Positions 50,033 through 59,827 of a stretch of DNA of 64,000 nt are shown in pieces. The translations under genes were made by a program, and so were the position numbers. Below the pieces are notes generated by a model. It made no database searches. It was not told the DNA's origin and saw only the letters and a list, made by a program, of their open reading frames with translations. The stretch comes from Paenibacillus humicola. Its GTDB lineage: Bacteria > Bacillota > Bacilli > Paenibacillales > Paenibacillaceae. The stretch covers positions 5,401,501-5,465,500 of the forward strand of contig NZ_JAQGPL010000001.1 of assembly GCF_028826105.1 (NCBI RefSeq). The letters run 5' to 3'. How positions within the stretch are numbered: position 1 is the first letter of the stretch; every line of letters starts with the position of its first letter.

Positions 50033-52903
50033 TTAGTTCACTTGCGTGATTGCTGTCGTGACGCTCTTACCGTTCGGCGATACAGCCGTCAGATCGAAGC
50101 TGGTCACTTTACCAGAGATCCAAATGTTACCATTGCTGTCGATCGATACAGCAGCGTTGGTATCACCTTTAACATCAGATGCCGTGAACGATACACCGTA
50201 AAGTTTATTAAGGTCTTTTGCAGTCGTAGACTCAAAGTCATGGCCATAATTGTCAAGGACGTGCAGGTCCATAACGCTGAAGGCATTACCAGGAGACGAA
50301 GCCTTAATCGTATTCTCGGTGTTGCCCACAGTCAAGCTATTAACCGTAAGCGCATCGCTCTTAACATTTACAGTTGCCGTTGCATTCCGTTGCGTTCCAT
50401 CGTTGCCTTTAAACGTTACGCTTAAAGTAGCCGTACCTACTTTGTCACCAAGGACATAAGCTTTATTATTTACGACGCCTGCTTTAACCACATTCGTATT
50501 AGAGCTGAAGATCGACGTAATTTGGTCAGGCAGTGCAACCGTATTACCTGCTGCATCCACAGCGGATACTGTGACCTGATTAGCAAATTCGTTCGTAGTC
50601 GGATCCTGATTCGAAATCAGTCCGCTATCAATACCATTAAACAGATCACTAATCGCATTCAGTTTATAGGTCAAAGAAGTGGAAGAAGAAGCAACGGTAA
50701 AGGTCTTCGACACGCTCGAAATTTCTTGCGGCGTTGCACCGTTAACGGATTTCATCAACTTTGCAGTGAAAGTCGAAGTTCCGTCATTGCTTGCACCTGG
50801 AGCGACAGTAAATCTCAATCCACCGTTGAACGTTCCGAACTGATCACCAGTGAAAGAAGTTGTCGTATTACTGTAATCTTTTGCATTGCTATCGGCATCG
50901 CTGGTTAACGATACTCCGTCAGAAGATTTAGCGGACAGGTATACGCTGTAAACAACCGAGCTGCCCACTCCGCCATTGTTGTCGGTTTTCAGTGCATTAT
51001 CAAGTTGAGCGCCGTATTGATCAATTACATTAATATCAAAGCTGCTGTGCGATCCTTTAACACCCGAAGCAGTAGGTGCCGTTGCAATTTGGAAATGATC
51101 CGGTACGCGTACAGGCTGTACTTGGAATGTTTTGTTGTCAACGCTATTCGCATTGATCGTTCCAATCAGAGCCGATACAGCGATCACACCATTTGCTTGC
51201 TTATTGATATTGGTAAGATGCAGCGAACCTTTATGGTCACCACTTGTCATCAGCCCACCGTTATCAGCACCAGTCACGCTAAAGGTAATTCTTTGAATAT
51301 TCGTATCATTGGTCAAATCATCTGCACTCAGCTGATTGCCTTGGGCATCATAAGCGATAATCGGAATGTATGCGTCGGTATCGCCTGCAGCCACAACGCC
51401 GTCAATATCGCCAATTTGTACTTTCGTTGCAACATTGGCAGAAGAAACGGTAACCGTCCCATTCGCAACAGCAGCTTGATCATATACATTAAACGTATAG
51501 TCTCCCGACTTGTCGACTCCATCGCTCAAGCTGATTTTAAGCTGCGGAACGTTGTTGCCGTTATCCTGGAACGAGCTTGTAATTTTCGGCTCGTATTGAT
51601 TCAGGACGAAGCGCGGCTCGTTTTGCGAATACACCGAGCTATCATAGGTGATCATTCCGCCGTATTGATCGTAAACGTTCAAATCGTACGTTACGGTATC
51701 GCCGGCGGACGAAAGGGCCGTTTTGCCGTTTGCATAAGTTGCCGGTCCCAGATCGATCTTGGAAATGATCGGATCCGTACCAACTTTAAACGTTTTGGAC
51801 GCCGAAACGTAGCTGTTCGTGTCCAAAATGTTGATCGTTACAAGACCGATGTTCGGCTGGCTGTCCGAGGTGTCAACGGTAACCAGATACGAACCATCGC
51901 TTGCTTTCGTCGTATTCAGTACCGTCGCACCACTTGCAATGACATTCAGGGAAGAGTTCGAAACAGCTTCACCATACTGGTTGCTGACAAGAACTTTCAG
52001 AAGAACTTTACTTGCGTGAGCGATCGTATCGCCAGCGCCGACAAAGTCGATTTTCGTTACTTTCTCGTTCTCAGCAGTGAACGAAGCCGTTCCTTTATCG
52101 ACAGTGGAAGCGTCAAGACCGCCGAGCGTTACCGTATAGTCGCCAGCCGTAATCTTGGCATCCGTCAGCGTCAGCGTAGCGGATTTAGCGTCGTCGGCAA
52201 ACTTCGTTGTGGTCGCTACCGTCGAATTGTTCTTCGTCAGCGTCAAGGTTGCTTTCGTCGTATCGATCGCTTTGTTGAAGTTAACCGTTACCGTTTGAAC
52301 GCCCGTTGCTTTAGCATCCGTAACCGAAGCCTTAGCAGCCTCTTCCGACGCTCCTTGATAAATGCTGTACGCAACATCAACCAGCATCGAGCGGGAAGCT
52401 GCGCCAGTGTAGGAAGTCATTTGAGGGATCAGGCCGGCTTTAAGAGCAGCGGCAACATATCCCGACGCCCAAGCGGAAGTGCCAGGTGCAGTGCCATCCG
52501 GCGAAATTTTCTCGATGATGTCGGCAACTTTAGCGATTTGCTCAACGGTTACCGTGCCGTTCGGGCCGAATTTCCCGCCGCCAAGGCCGTTCATCAAACC
52601 AGCATCCGTAACTGCGCTGATATAACCTTTAGCCCAGTGGTTGGAAGCTACGTCAGAGTAGGTAGAAGTGGACGAATTCGTGTTGAGGCCTTCCAGCAGA
52701 GCCAGAACCTTCGCGAATTCGGCACGAGTCATATTTTTGTCAAGACCGGCGGAACCATCCGGATAGCCGGAGAAGATGCCAGCCGCTTTAAGCGCGTCGA
52801 ATTTGCCTTGCGAGTCGAGCGCTTGGTCGTCAGCAAATGCTGCGGATGCGAAAGCGGAGAATGCCATAGCAGATGCGACGATCGCAGTTAAACTTTTCTT
52901 CAT
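50033..52903 (-). CDS. Probable major S-layer protein with N-terminal SLH domains
   Basis: 956 residues; signal peptide MKKSLTAIVASAMAFSAFAS ending near AFADD (about 25). Three SLH domains at about 27-190 (first FSGYPDGSAGLDKNMTRAEF; second HWAKGYISAVTDAGLMNGLG; third ASGYVAAALKAGLIPQM) bind pyruvylated wall polymer. The rest is Thr/Ser/Val/Asp-rich and beta-type, with several Big-like stretches, no cysteine pairs and no catalytic motif. The composition, a strong promoter with a leader of about 220 bases, and a very stable terminator point to an abundant S-layer subunit. The open frame to 53050 is not used; ATG 52903 follows AGGAG. Confidence 0.88.
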   Translation of the reverse strand: MKKSLTAIVASAMAFSAFASAAFADDQALDSQGKFDALKAAGIFSGYPDGSAGLDKNMTRAEFAKVLALLEGLNTNSSTSTYSDVASNHWAKGYISAVTDAGLMNGLGGGKFGPNGTVTVEQIAKVADIIEKISPDGTAPGTSAWASGYVAAALKAGLIPQMTSYTGAASRSMLVDVAYSIYQGASEEAAKASVTDAKATGVQTVTVNFNKAIDTTKATLTLTKNNSTVATTTKFADDAKSATLTLTDAKITAGDYTVTLGGLDASTVDKGTASFTAENEKVTKIDFVGAGDTIAHASKVLLKVLVSNQYGEAVSNSSLNVIASGATVLNTTKASDGSYLVTVDTSDSQPNIGLVTINILDTNSYVSASKTFKVGTDPIISKIDLGPATYANGKTALSSAGDTVTYDLNVYDQYGGMITYDSSVYSQNEPRFVLNQYEPKITSSFQDNGNNVPQLKISLSDGVDKSGDYTFNVYDQAAVANGTVTVSSANVATKVQIGDIDGVVAAGDTDAYIPIIAYDAQGNQLSADDLTNDTNIQRITFSVTGADNGGLMTSGDHKGSLHLTNINKQANGVIAVSALIGTINANSVDNKTFQVQPVRVPDHFQIATAPTASGVKGSHSSFDINVIDQYGAQLDNALKTDNNGGVGSSVVYSVYLSAKSSDGVSLTSDADSNAKDYSNTTTSFTGDQFGTFNGGLRFTVAPGASNDGTSTFTAKLMKSVNGATPQEISSVSKTFTVASSSTSLTYKLNAISDLFNGIDSGLISNQDPTTNEFANQVTVSAVDAAGNTVALPDQITSIFSSNTNVVKAGVVNNKAYVLGDKVGTATLSVTFKGNDGTQRNATATVNVKSDALTVNSLTVGNTENTIKASSPGNAFSVMDLHVLDNYGHDFESTTAKDLNKLYGVSFTASDVKGDTNAAVSIDSNGNIWISGKVTSFDLTAVSPNGKSVTTAITQVN

Positions 52904-53127
52904 AACCTTTTTTTCTCCTCCTCTAAATTGCTTCGGTTGTTGAGAGTTTTGTGTAGCGTATAAGTTGCTCGTTTCTCTCATTGCCGTTTTCACCCCCTTC
53001 CCAGAGTAGAGCAGATTTATAAAAGTAATGTCTACGACGCTTTCCAGCATTATGTAGGATCATGTCGCAGAAACTTGTAAACTGGTGAACAAAAGCAAAA
53101 ATTGGTAGAGTGCTCAATCACTATAAC
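52904..53127 (-). promoter_or_regulatory. Long untranslated leader of the S-layer gene
   Basis: About 220 bases between the predicted start of transcription (near 53121) and the ATG. No reading frame with a good ribosome site. Long leaders that stabilise mRNA are known for S-layer genes; no riboswitch motif was recognised. Confidence 0.5.
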
Positions 53128-53156
53128 ATTATACAATGGGCTTATTCTACCGTAAA
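53128..53156 (-). promoter_or_regulatory. Sigma-A promoter of the S-layer gene
   Basis: Minus strand TTTACG (53151-53156), 17 bases, TATAAT (53128-53133). Confidence 0.65.
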
Positions 53157-53293
53157 GAGAATTTTGAGAATATGTGCCATTCTGTCAATGTTACCATTCT
53201 CACTGCCTTGCCGCGTTCATGTAATTAAACGCAGAAGGTTTTAAAAAGTTGCGATGCCGGAAAAAAAACTTCGAAAAAAATTTCGTCACGTTT

Positions 53294-53311
53294 CAACCTG
53301 CCGTCAGGTTG
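53294..53311. repeat. 7-bp inverted repeat upstream of the S-layer promoter
   Basis: CAACCTG-CCGT-CAGGTTG, a perfect stem-loop about 140-155 bases upstream of the S-layer -35. It may be an operator. The rest of 53157-53425 is AT-rich and shows no gene. Confidence 0.4.
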
Positions 53312-53424
53312 TATTATCTATGCTGGAGTGCCGATATTTTCTAGTGACGAAGTTAAGTATAGCTCGTACTCGCCCATGCGTCGATATGTAAAACTTCCCA
53401 TGGTTTTAGGGCTTGCATTGGCGT

Positions 53425-53461
53425 TAAAAAAGCAGGCCTCCCGGTATTTCGGGAAGCCTGC
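53425..53461 (-). terminator. Intrinsic terminator of the 1385-residue SLH gene
   Basis: Minus-strand GCAGGCTTCCCG / CGGGAGGCCTGC stem with a five-base loop region, followed by six T, 17 bases after the stop. Confidence 0.9.
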
Positions 53462-53478
53462 GGCGCTATAGCTTTTCG

Positions 53479-56400
53479 TTAAGTCAGGTTCGGCAAACGT
53501 TTTAATCCGGCAAGCATTTTCCCGATAATGATGGCTGCGTCGGAACGAAGCAGATTGGACTTCGGTTCGAAGACCGAGCCTTTCTTCGGATCGCTCGCGT
53601 CAATCGGCGAGCCTTGAATATAACCTTTTTTCGCCACTGCAAGCACGGCTGCTTTCGCATAATAATTGATGTCGTTGTAATCTTTAAACACTTTCTGCAG
53701 GTTCTTGTCGATTTTGGCCGGGTCCGTCTCCAGCTTCAGGTTGAGCGCTCTCGCAAGGAATACCGCCGCATCCTCGCGGGTCAGGTTCGTCGAAGGCGAG
53801 AACGTGCGCGGTTGTGTGCCGCGAATGATACCTGCGTTTGCCGCCGTTTCGATATAGCTGTAATCCCAAAGCCCGTCCGGATTGATGACATGCGCCACAT
53901 CGTCGAAATGACCGCTTGACAGGTCGTATTTCAAAGGAAGATCAAGCGCCTGGACCACCATTCGCGTAAACTCGCCGCGGGACGTATACATATCCGCACC
54001 AAAATCGTCAAAATTCGCCGCATTCATAATCCCCTTCGAAAACGCCGCTTCCATATAGTTGCGGGCATAGGGATGACCGGTAATATCGGAGAACGAATAG
54101 GTCAGCGTTCCAACGACATAATAGCCGAATTGGTCAAACGGCACGGAAATCGTATTTTTTTTCGTATCGACGACGCCGCCGAGGTTTACCCAATATTTAT
54201 TCGTCGGATCGTAACGGAACACGCTGACATCCGTCGTGATGCTGTTTACCAGATTAGGATCGAATGCAAGCGTCAGCGTCCCTCGCTTGGACGCGACCAG
54301 CTCGCGGTCCGCCGGGCGATTGTCGTAGGTCGGGATGCTCGTTCCGTTCGGCCCTTTTGCTCCCGGGTACTGGTAAGGGTCCACCCCCATCGTCAGCGGG
54401 TCGTAAGCAGGCGTAGAGAGATCGTCCGCCAGACCGGCGTCGATCCAGAAGACCGGGCTTGATTTCGTAAACCGGGTCGGGAACGACGCTTTAAACCGGG
54501 CGCCGAAGCTTTGCATGATCAAATCGAAATTCGCCGGCAGGATGTCGTATTCCCGTCGGTCCACAACGCCGTCGTTCGGATTGGCGATGGCGAACAGCAG
54601 ATTGTTGCCCGCATACACCTGATCCTTCAGATTGGTCGGCGTATTGTAATCGGTCCGAATCAGCGCGGCTCCCTTCGGGAACGTCAGGTTGAGCGCGCCG
54701 TCGAACAGCTTGTGCGAGCTCTTCATCTCCTCCGTATACTCTTCGCTCGGAATGTTCGTCGGAACGTAATTGATATTGAAGGAGCCGTTCACTTTGTCGT
54801 TGCTGTTCTGGATCGTAAACGATACTTTATTCGTGCCTTTCTTAAGCCCCGTCAGCGTAACCTTATAGGCGTTCGGATAATCGACGCCGTCCGTGATGAC
54901 GCCATCGTTATTGTAATCGTAAGCGAATTTCTGTCCGGCCAGTTTGTTGACCGTGACGCTGGTGGCGCCTTTGGCGTCGATAATGACGTCGACAAAGTTT
55001 TTGTTGACCGTTTCTTCGGCCGGCAAATACGGACGCAAAATTTTGTACGGAAGCGCAGTCGGATCGACCTCCAAACGGTATGTCGCCTTTGGTCCGTACA
55101 AGCCGCTGTTGTACACGCTGAATACATATACGCTTGAGCTGCCGTCCGCATTCAGCTCCTGTTTCTTCAGCAGGAACGAGAACGTTTGTTTATCCATATC
55201 GTATCGGACGACCAAATTGCCGGCTGGAGATCCGACGTTCGAAACAAAGGTTGAGCCATTATAGAGTTGAAACGGCTGCGATAAATCCCATGTGATATCA
55301 CTCGTAAGCGAAGTGCCGCTGATTTTCAAAATATAATCTGTCGCCTGGCCGGTAGGGCTGTTAAGCGACGCCAGCTTGGTCGCGACCGCCGACTGGCTTT
55401 TGCCCAAGTCGATGAAATCGAACGTTCCGTATACGTTCATCTCCGATTGGGTCGTCGTGTAGACGGAGCCCTGGAGCGAAAAATTCGGGTCGTTCGGAAT
55501 CGGCTGCGGGTTGCTGTCCTGTTCGTTATACGTAAACGGATAGACGCCGGACGCATCGACCGGGATGATCGGCAGGTTGGTCGGCGTCAGGGTGATGCTG
55601 ATCGTTTTCTCGTAATACGTTTTTGCGCTTTGGAAAATGAGTTTGATCTCGTTTTTCCCGCTGAACATGGCGTCGAATGCTGCTTCAACCGAGGTATTGG
55701 CCGTATCCAGAATAAAGTTCGGATCGTGCGCATTGGTACTATCTTTGTTCTTGATCGCGACAGGGACATTATTAATGTAAAAATAGACCGTTCGCGGCGA
55801 AGTCGTATCCCCTGTATAACGAATATCGTTCGGATCGCTGACATTCAGAAGCTCGCCGGAAAACAACCCGAGTGTATCGCCTATGATAGTCTGCGCTCTT
55901 ATGCTGGTTTCGACGGTCGTATCGTCTTCAATCGTCATGCCGTCGTAAGCGGAATCGAAGTTGGCGTAAAGTCCGTACACCACCGTGAACTTGGCGCTTG
56001 CCTCCTTGGACGAGCCGACCTTGATTTTAATCGTCTGGGTGCCTTCGAACGGCAGCTTCGCAAATTCAAGGACGACGCGGTAAAAGGTTTGCGTTTGGCC
56101 GTCGACGGTCCGGGTAACGAGCGAATTGGTCAGACTCATCATCTTATAGTCCGACGGAGCGGTCAGTCCCGTTTTCGAATTCCCGAAATTGTCGGTAATG
56201 CTCGTAACCGTAACGTTATTGGACGTCCCCGGGTTGCCGACGAGCACCTCGATGCCGACCGGAAGGCCGTAAAGCGTCGCGCCATCCAGCGCCGTTCCCG
56301 TCAACCCTTCATACGAAGTCGATTTGTAGCCGGGCAAATAGTTGATTGCGGCAATATAGGGCGTGTTTTCATTGCGCAGCGAGAAATTCAAATTGTCCGT

Positions 56401-57636
56401 CGTTTCTCTGACAGGCGTCAACCCCAGGTGGTCGTTGACTTCGTTTTTGCCGGTCAGCTGCAAATTGTAAAGGGTATCGGCGCAAAGCTCTGAAGGCGAG
56501 CTGGTACAACCGGCGGTTGACATCCCCGATATGGACGGAAGCGCAATGGCGAGCGTGTAAATAAAATAAGAATCCGTTGACGTATACGGGCCTTGTGCAG
56601 CAGCGCTGCTGGTGATAGAGCTTGTTAGCGAAATATCGTTCCCGCTCGCAACATCGGTCAGATTGGCTTCCAGCGTCGACAGCGGTGCGGCCGGATTGGG
56701 ATGAGCCGAGACAACGCCTGTCGACGTATCGGCATATACGCTGTTTGGCACGATGACGGTACCGGTGATATTCACCGTATTATGATCGGCATCGACCGTC
56801 AGGTCGGGGGTAAATTCCAAAGCTCCCGAATCGACCGTCGCCGCCCCGCTGTTTTCATTAATATTGACATCGTAAAACGTGACGCTTCCGTTATAGAAAG
56901 CGAGATTGCGCGTCGTCTCGATCACCTGCGTGCCGTTGGACACTTTGATTGTGACCTGGTTTTTGCCTTTGTTCAGCGTAACCGGGGACGCCACGAACGA
57001 ATCGTTGTCCGAGCTGTTCACGGAATACGTCTTGCTGTTGCCGTTGACGATGACGGTTACGTTATTGGCGTTCGGCGCGTTGCCGAGAATGCTGATATCA
57101 GCCGTAGCGCGGCCGTTCGAATTCGCGGACTGTACGACCGTCGTGCCAGTCTCGACGATCGGAAAGCTGTTGCCGTTTAGATTGGCCGTCAAATTATAGA
57201 GCAGCGGGCTGTCGCGGTATTCGATATATATCGAGTTGGAAATTTGACCGCCGCTGCGGGTTCCCTGGAACGTGATTTTATTTAAACCCGGGAAGAGCTG
57301 CAGGTTAAACACCTGAATCGCCGATCCCGTCAGCGTGACGTTGCTGGTCAGGTTTTCCTTCTTACTGCCAATTTCATCGTCGTCCGTCGTTGCGGTCGAC
57401 CCGACATCGACCACCTGGTAGATGCTGTACGAAATCGAGCTCGGGTCGACATTATTGATCGTCCCCGTCAGCGTAACGCGCTGATCCGTCGTAATGCGGG
57501 GCGACCCCGGATCGTCGCTTTCGCTCGGAAATGTGAAATTGCCGGTTGCCGCAGAGGCCGTCTCGATGCCTCCGAAGGGCAGCAATGGAATAACGAGAGC
57601 CAGCAGCAGGAACCATAAACCCAGTTTTTTAACCAC
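53479..57636 (-). CDS. Large SLH-domain surface protein (C-terminal SLH)
   Basis: 1385 residues; signal peptide MVKKLGLWFLLLALVIPLLP ending near TASAA (about 30). A series of Ig-like/beta repeats follows, for instance NVTVIVNGNSKTYSVNSS and KGKNQVTIKVSNGTQVIETT early, ARNLNGKNEIKLIFQSA-like GKNEIKLIFQSAKTYYEKTI in the middle, and KKGTNKVSFTIQNSNDKVNG later, sharing a NxVxxxxxN scheme. The last 190 residues hold three SLH domains (TSRGEFTRMVVQAL, TREDAAVFLARAL, RSDAAIIIGKML). It starts at GTG 57636 with AAGGAGG six bases upstream. A sigma-D-like promoter precedes it. Confidence 0.85.
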   Translation of the reverse strand: MVKKLGLWFLLLALVIPLLPFGGIETASAATGNFTFPSESDDPGSPRITTDQRVTLTGTINNVDPSSISYSIYQVVDVGSTATTDDDEIGSKKENLTSNVTLTGSAIQVFNLQLFPGLNKITFQGTRSGGQISNSIYIEYRDSPLLYNLTANLNGNSFPIVETGTTVVQSANSNGRATADISILGNAPNANNVTVIVNGNSKTYSVNSSDNDSFVASPVTLNKGKNQVTIKVSNGTQVIETTRNLAFYNGSVTFYDVNINENSGAATVDSGALEFTPDLTVDADHNTVNITGTVIVPNSVYADTSTGVVSAHPNPAAPLSTLEANLTDVASGNDISLTSSITSSAAAQGPYTSTDSYFIYTLAIALPSISGMSTAGCTSSPSELCADTLYNLQLTGKNEVNDHLGLTPVRETTDNLNFSLRNENTPYIAAINYLPGYKSTSYEGLTGTALDGATLYGLPVGIEVLVGNPGTSNNVTVTSITDNFGNSKTGLTAPSDYKMMSLTNSLVTRTVDGQTQTFYRVVLEFAKLPFEGTQTIKIKVGSSKEASAKFTVVYGLYANFDSAYDGMTIEDDTTVETSIRAQTIIGDTLGLFSGELLNVSDPNDIRYTGDTTSPRTVYFYINNVPVAIKNKDSTNAHDPNFILDTANTSVEAAFDAMFSGKNEIKLIFQSAKTYYEKTISITLTPTNLPIIPVDASGVYPFTYNEQDSNPQPIPNDPNFSLQGSVYTTTQSEMNVYGTFDFIDLGKSQSAVATKLASLNSPTGQATDYILKISGTSLTSDITWDLSQPFQLYNGSTFVSNVGSPAGNLVVRYDMDKQTFSFLLKKQELNADGSSSVYVFSVYNSGLYGPKATYRLEVDPTALPYKILRPYLPAEETVNKNFVDVIIDAKGATSVTVNKLAGQKFAYDYNNDGVITDGVDYPNAYKVTLTGLKKGTNKVSFTIQNSNDKVNGSFNINYVPTNIPSEEYTEEMKSSHKLFDGALNLTFPKGAALIRTDYNTPTNLKDQVYAGNNLLFAIANPNDGVVDRREYDILPANFDLIMQSFGARFKASFPTRFTKSSPVFWIDAGLADDLSTPAYDPLTMGVDPYQYPGAKGPNGTSIPTYDNRPADRELVASKRGTLTLAFDPNLVNSITTDVSVFRYDPTNKYWVNLGGVVDTKKNTISVPFDQFGYYVVGTLTYSFSDITGHPYARNYMEAAFSKGIMNAANFDDFGADMYTSRGEFTRMVVQALDLPLKYDLSSGHFDDVAHVINPDGLWDYSYIETAANAGIIRGTQPRTFSPSTNLTREDAAVFLARALNLKLETDPAKIDKNLQKVFKDYNDINYYAKAAVLAVAKKGYIQGSPIDASDPKKGSVFEPKSNLLRSDAAIIIGKMLAGLKRLPNLT

Positions 57637-57684
57637 GGTAAGCCTCCTTCAATTGCATTCCAATTTCGTATAGCCGTACTGTTG

Positions 57685-57712
57685 TTATCGGCTGCTGCCG
57701 AGGCAAAGTTTA
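57685..57712 (-). promoter_or_regulatory. Sigma-D-like promoter of the large SLH gene
   Basis: Minus strand TAAA (57709-57712, perfect), 16 bases, GCCGATAA (57685-57692, one mismatch). It is as close to the consensus as the hag site and lies 49 bases before the GTG start. Confidence 0.55.
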
Positions 57713-57743
57713 GGCTCGAAGAAGGTACCGGCACTCCATCCAT

Positions 57744-57773
57744 AAAAAACTCCCCTTCCAATTGGAAGGGGAG
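57744..57773 (-). terminator. Terminator of the tagO-like gene
   Basis: A 24-base perfect palindrome built on CTCCCCTTCCAA / TTGGAAGGGGAG (57750-57773), followed on the minus strand by six T. It separates the wall-polymer gene group from the SLH gene. Confidence 0.9.
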
Positions 57774-57793
57774 CAAGTCGTCCATGCGTAAAG

Positions 57794-58927
57794 CTATTCG
57801 GATCGCGATTCGCCCGCCCGCAAAAACAATCGCTGCAGGAAATGAAGGACGGGGCGGCGCGTTTTGTCGACGATGCCGATCAGCTCCGCGCCGATCTGCA
57901 GGAAGAAGACGAGCAGCAGGATGACGCCGAACGTAATCCAGTACGCGGCGTCCGATTGAACGATGGTGGACTGCAAGACCGCACAGCACCCAAAGAAAGC
58001 CGCAACGCCGTAAATAATAAGTACCGTAATCCGATGACTGAAGCCCAGCTCGCGGAGGCAATGATGCAGGTGGCCGCGGTCCGGTGCAAATATCGGCTTT
58101 TTGTTCACCAAGCGGCGGACGATTGCGAAAAAGGTATCCGACAGCGGGACCCCGATAATGAGCAGCGGCGTGACGAACGATACGATCGTGACCTGCTTGA
58201 AGCCGATCATCGAAAGCGTCGCCAGCAGAAACCCGAGAAACAGGGAGCCGGTATCGCCCATAAAAATTTTGGCGGGATGAAAATTGTAGACGAGAAAGCC
58301 GATGATGCCGCCGAGCAAAATCGCGCTGAGCAAAATAACCGGAACAAACCCCATAATAGCCGACATAATCATAATTGTCGTGATTGCGATACCGGATACG
58401 CCGGCAGCCAAGCCGTCCAGGCCGTCGATCAGGTTGATCGCGTTCGTCACTCCGACGATCCAGACGATCGTCAGCGGAACGCTGATCCAGGCGGCTACCG
58501 GCTGAATGGATCCGCCAAACGGAATGTTGAGCAGGTCGATTTTGACGCCGAAGCCGAGCACGACGACACAAGCGGCTGCGATTTGTCCGAGAAGCTTCAC
58601 CTTGGCGGACAGCTCGAAACGGTCGTCCAGCGCGCCGATCAGCACGATGATGCTTCCGCCGGCAAGCAGCGCGTTGATCAAATTCATATCGTATTGGCGA
58701 AGCAGCCCGTCCGGAATGAAAGGCTTGACGGCAAAGTAGCCGCCGATAAACGCGGCATATATTCCCAAGCCGCCGAGACGCGGCATAATTTTCGTATGGA
58801 CTTTGCGATGGTTGGGCTTGTCTATCGCCCCGATTTTAAAGGCCAGCTTGATGACCAGCGGCGTGAACGCGAGCGCCAAAACCAGCGCAATCATAAATCC
58901 GATTCCGTAAAGAAAGCCCTCAGCCAT
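57794..58927 (-). CDS. tagO: Undecaprenyl-phosphate N-acetylhexosamine-1-phosphate transferase (MraY/WecA/TagO family)
   Basis: Polytopic membrane enzyme that starts wall-polymer synthesis by loading UDP-GlcNAc onto undecaprenyl phosphate. The 377 residues show about 10-11 membrane helices, and the family marks DKPNHRKVHTKIMPRLGGLG near 40, LIDGLDGLAAGVSGIA near 160 with the catalytic aspartates, and GDTGSLFLGFLLA near 208. DRGHLHHCLRELGFSHR near 290 is the carbohydrate-recognition loop of WecA/TagO. ATG 58927 has AAGGGG seven bases upstream. Placed with tagA- and csaB-like genes, it probably primes the SCWP that anchors the SLH proteins. Confidence 0.9.
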   Translation of the reverse strand: MAEGFLYGIGFMIALVLALAFTPLVIKLAFKIGAIDKPNHRKVHTKIMPRLGGLGIYAAFIGGYFAVKPFIPDGLLRQYDMNLINALLAGGSIIVLIGALDDRFELSAKVKLLGQIAAACVVVLGFGVKIDLLNIPFGGSIQPVAAWISVPLTIVWIVGVTNAINLIDGLDGLAAGVSGIAITTIMIMSAIMGFVPVILLSAILLGGIIGFLVYNFHPAKIFMGDTGSLFLGFLLATLSMIGFKQVTIVSFVTPLLIIGVPLSDTFFAIVRRLVNKKPIFAPDRGHLHHCLRELGFSHRITVLIIYGVAAFFGCCAVLQSTIVQSDAAYWITFGVILLLVFFLQIGAELIGIVDKTRRPVLHFLQRLFLRAGESRSE

Positions 58928-59029
58928 CTTCATTCCCCTTTCAATGCTATCGCCGGAATGAATTATACTCCGATTGAAAAAGAAACTCCACTGCCGTTTT
59001 CATGCGATTTTCACGATATATCGGGCGTT

Positions 59030-59809
59030 TTAAGTGGTTGGACGATGTTTTGCGACGTTCTCTTTATCGCGCATCACTTTCACGACGAATTTGGGCAACG
59101 CGAACATCCGCCGGTAACGGGAGGGCTGCTGCAGCAGCCGGTATAACCATTCGAGACGCAGCTTCTGAAACAGAACCGGGGCCCGCTTGAGCACGCCCGC
59201 GATGATGTCCAGGGAGCCGCCGACGCCCATCATGACCGGTACGCCAAGTGCTTCTTTATGCTGCGCAATCCAGGGCTCCTGCGTGTCCGCCGCGCGGGCG
59301 ACGAACAGGAGGTCAACCTGGGCCTCGCGGATTTGCCGCACCACCTCGGCATCATCATCGGGTCCGAAATAACCGTTGCGATAGCCCGCAATGATAATGT
59401 CCGGGTACTGCTCGGTGAGTGAAGCCGCTGCCTTCTCGATAATATCTTGCGCTGTTCCCAGCAAAAAAACTCGCCAGCCGCGAAGTTCTCCTTCGCGAAG
59501 CAGGTTGTGCATCAAATCGAAGCCCGGTACCCGCTCGGGAACCGGGTCGCCGATATAGGAGGCCGCCCACACGACGCCCGTTCCGTCCGGCACGACAAGC
59601 TCCGCGCCGGTCATCACTTCGTAATAGCGGGTGCTGTCAAGCGCGGTCATGACCATAATCGGATTGCCGGTAATGACCTGCGTCGGGATGCGGCGCTCCA
59701 CGCGGTCCGTCAAATAGCGGACCGTTTCGTCCATGTTCATTTTGGAAAACCGGATGCCGTAGATGGAAACAGTCGAAACGGGTTTATTGACGGGCACGGA
59801 CTGGCTCAT
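59030..59809 (-). CDS. tagA: WecG/TagA/CpsF family glycosyltransferase
   Basis: Second transferase of the polymer linkage unit, expected to add N-acetylmannosamine to undecaprenyl-PP-GlcNAc. The 259 residues contain PTQVITGNPIMVMTALDS with the conserved N, GAELVVPDGTGVVWAASYIG near 70, PERVPGFDLMHNLL, and MGVGGSLDIIAGVLKRAPVL with RLEWLYRLLQQPSRYRR near 220-235, all typical of the family. ATG 59809 has GAGGTG nine bases upstream; GTG 59821 overlaps that site. It lies between csaB and the tagO-like gene. Confidence 0.9.
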   Translation of the reverse strand: MSQSVPVNKPVSTVSIYGIRFSKMNMDETVRYLTDRVERRIPTQVITGNPIMVMTALDSTRYYEVMTGAELVVPDGTGVVWAASYIGDPVPERVPGFDLMHNLLREGELRGWRVFLLGTAQDIIEKAAASLTEQYPDIIIAGYRNGYFGPDDDAEVVRQIREAQVDLLFVARAADTQEPWIAQHKEALGVPVMMGVGGSLDIIAGVLKRAPVLFQKLRLEWLYRLLQQPSRYRRMFALPKFVVKVMRDKENVAKHRPTT

Positions 59810-59827
59810 CGAAGATGTCACCTCATA

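Noticed and set aside
53333..53340. GCCGATAT-like sigma-D -10 on the plus strand
   Set aside because: The start of the match is good, but there is no TAAA at 15-16 bases upstream and no plus-strand gene downstream.
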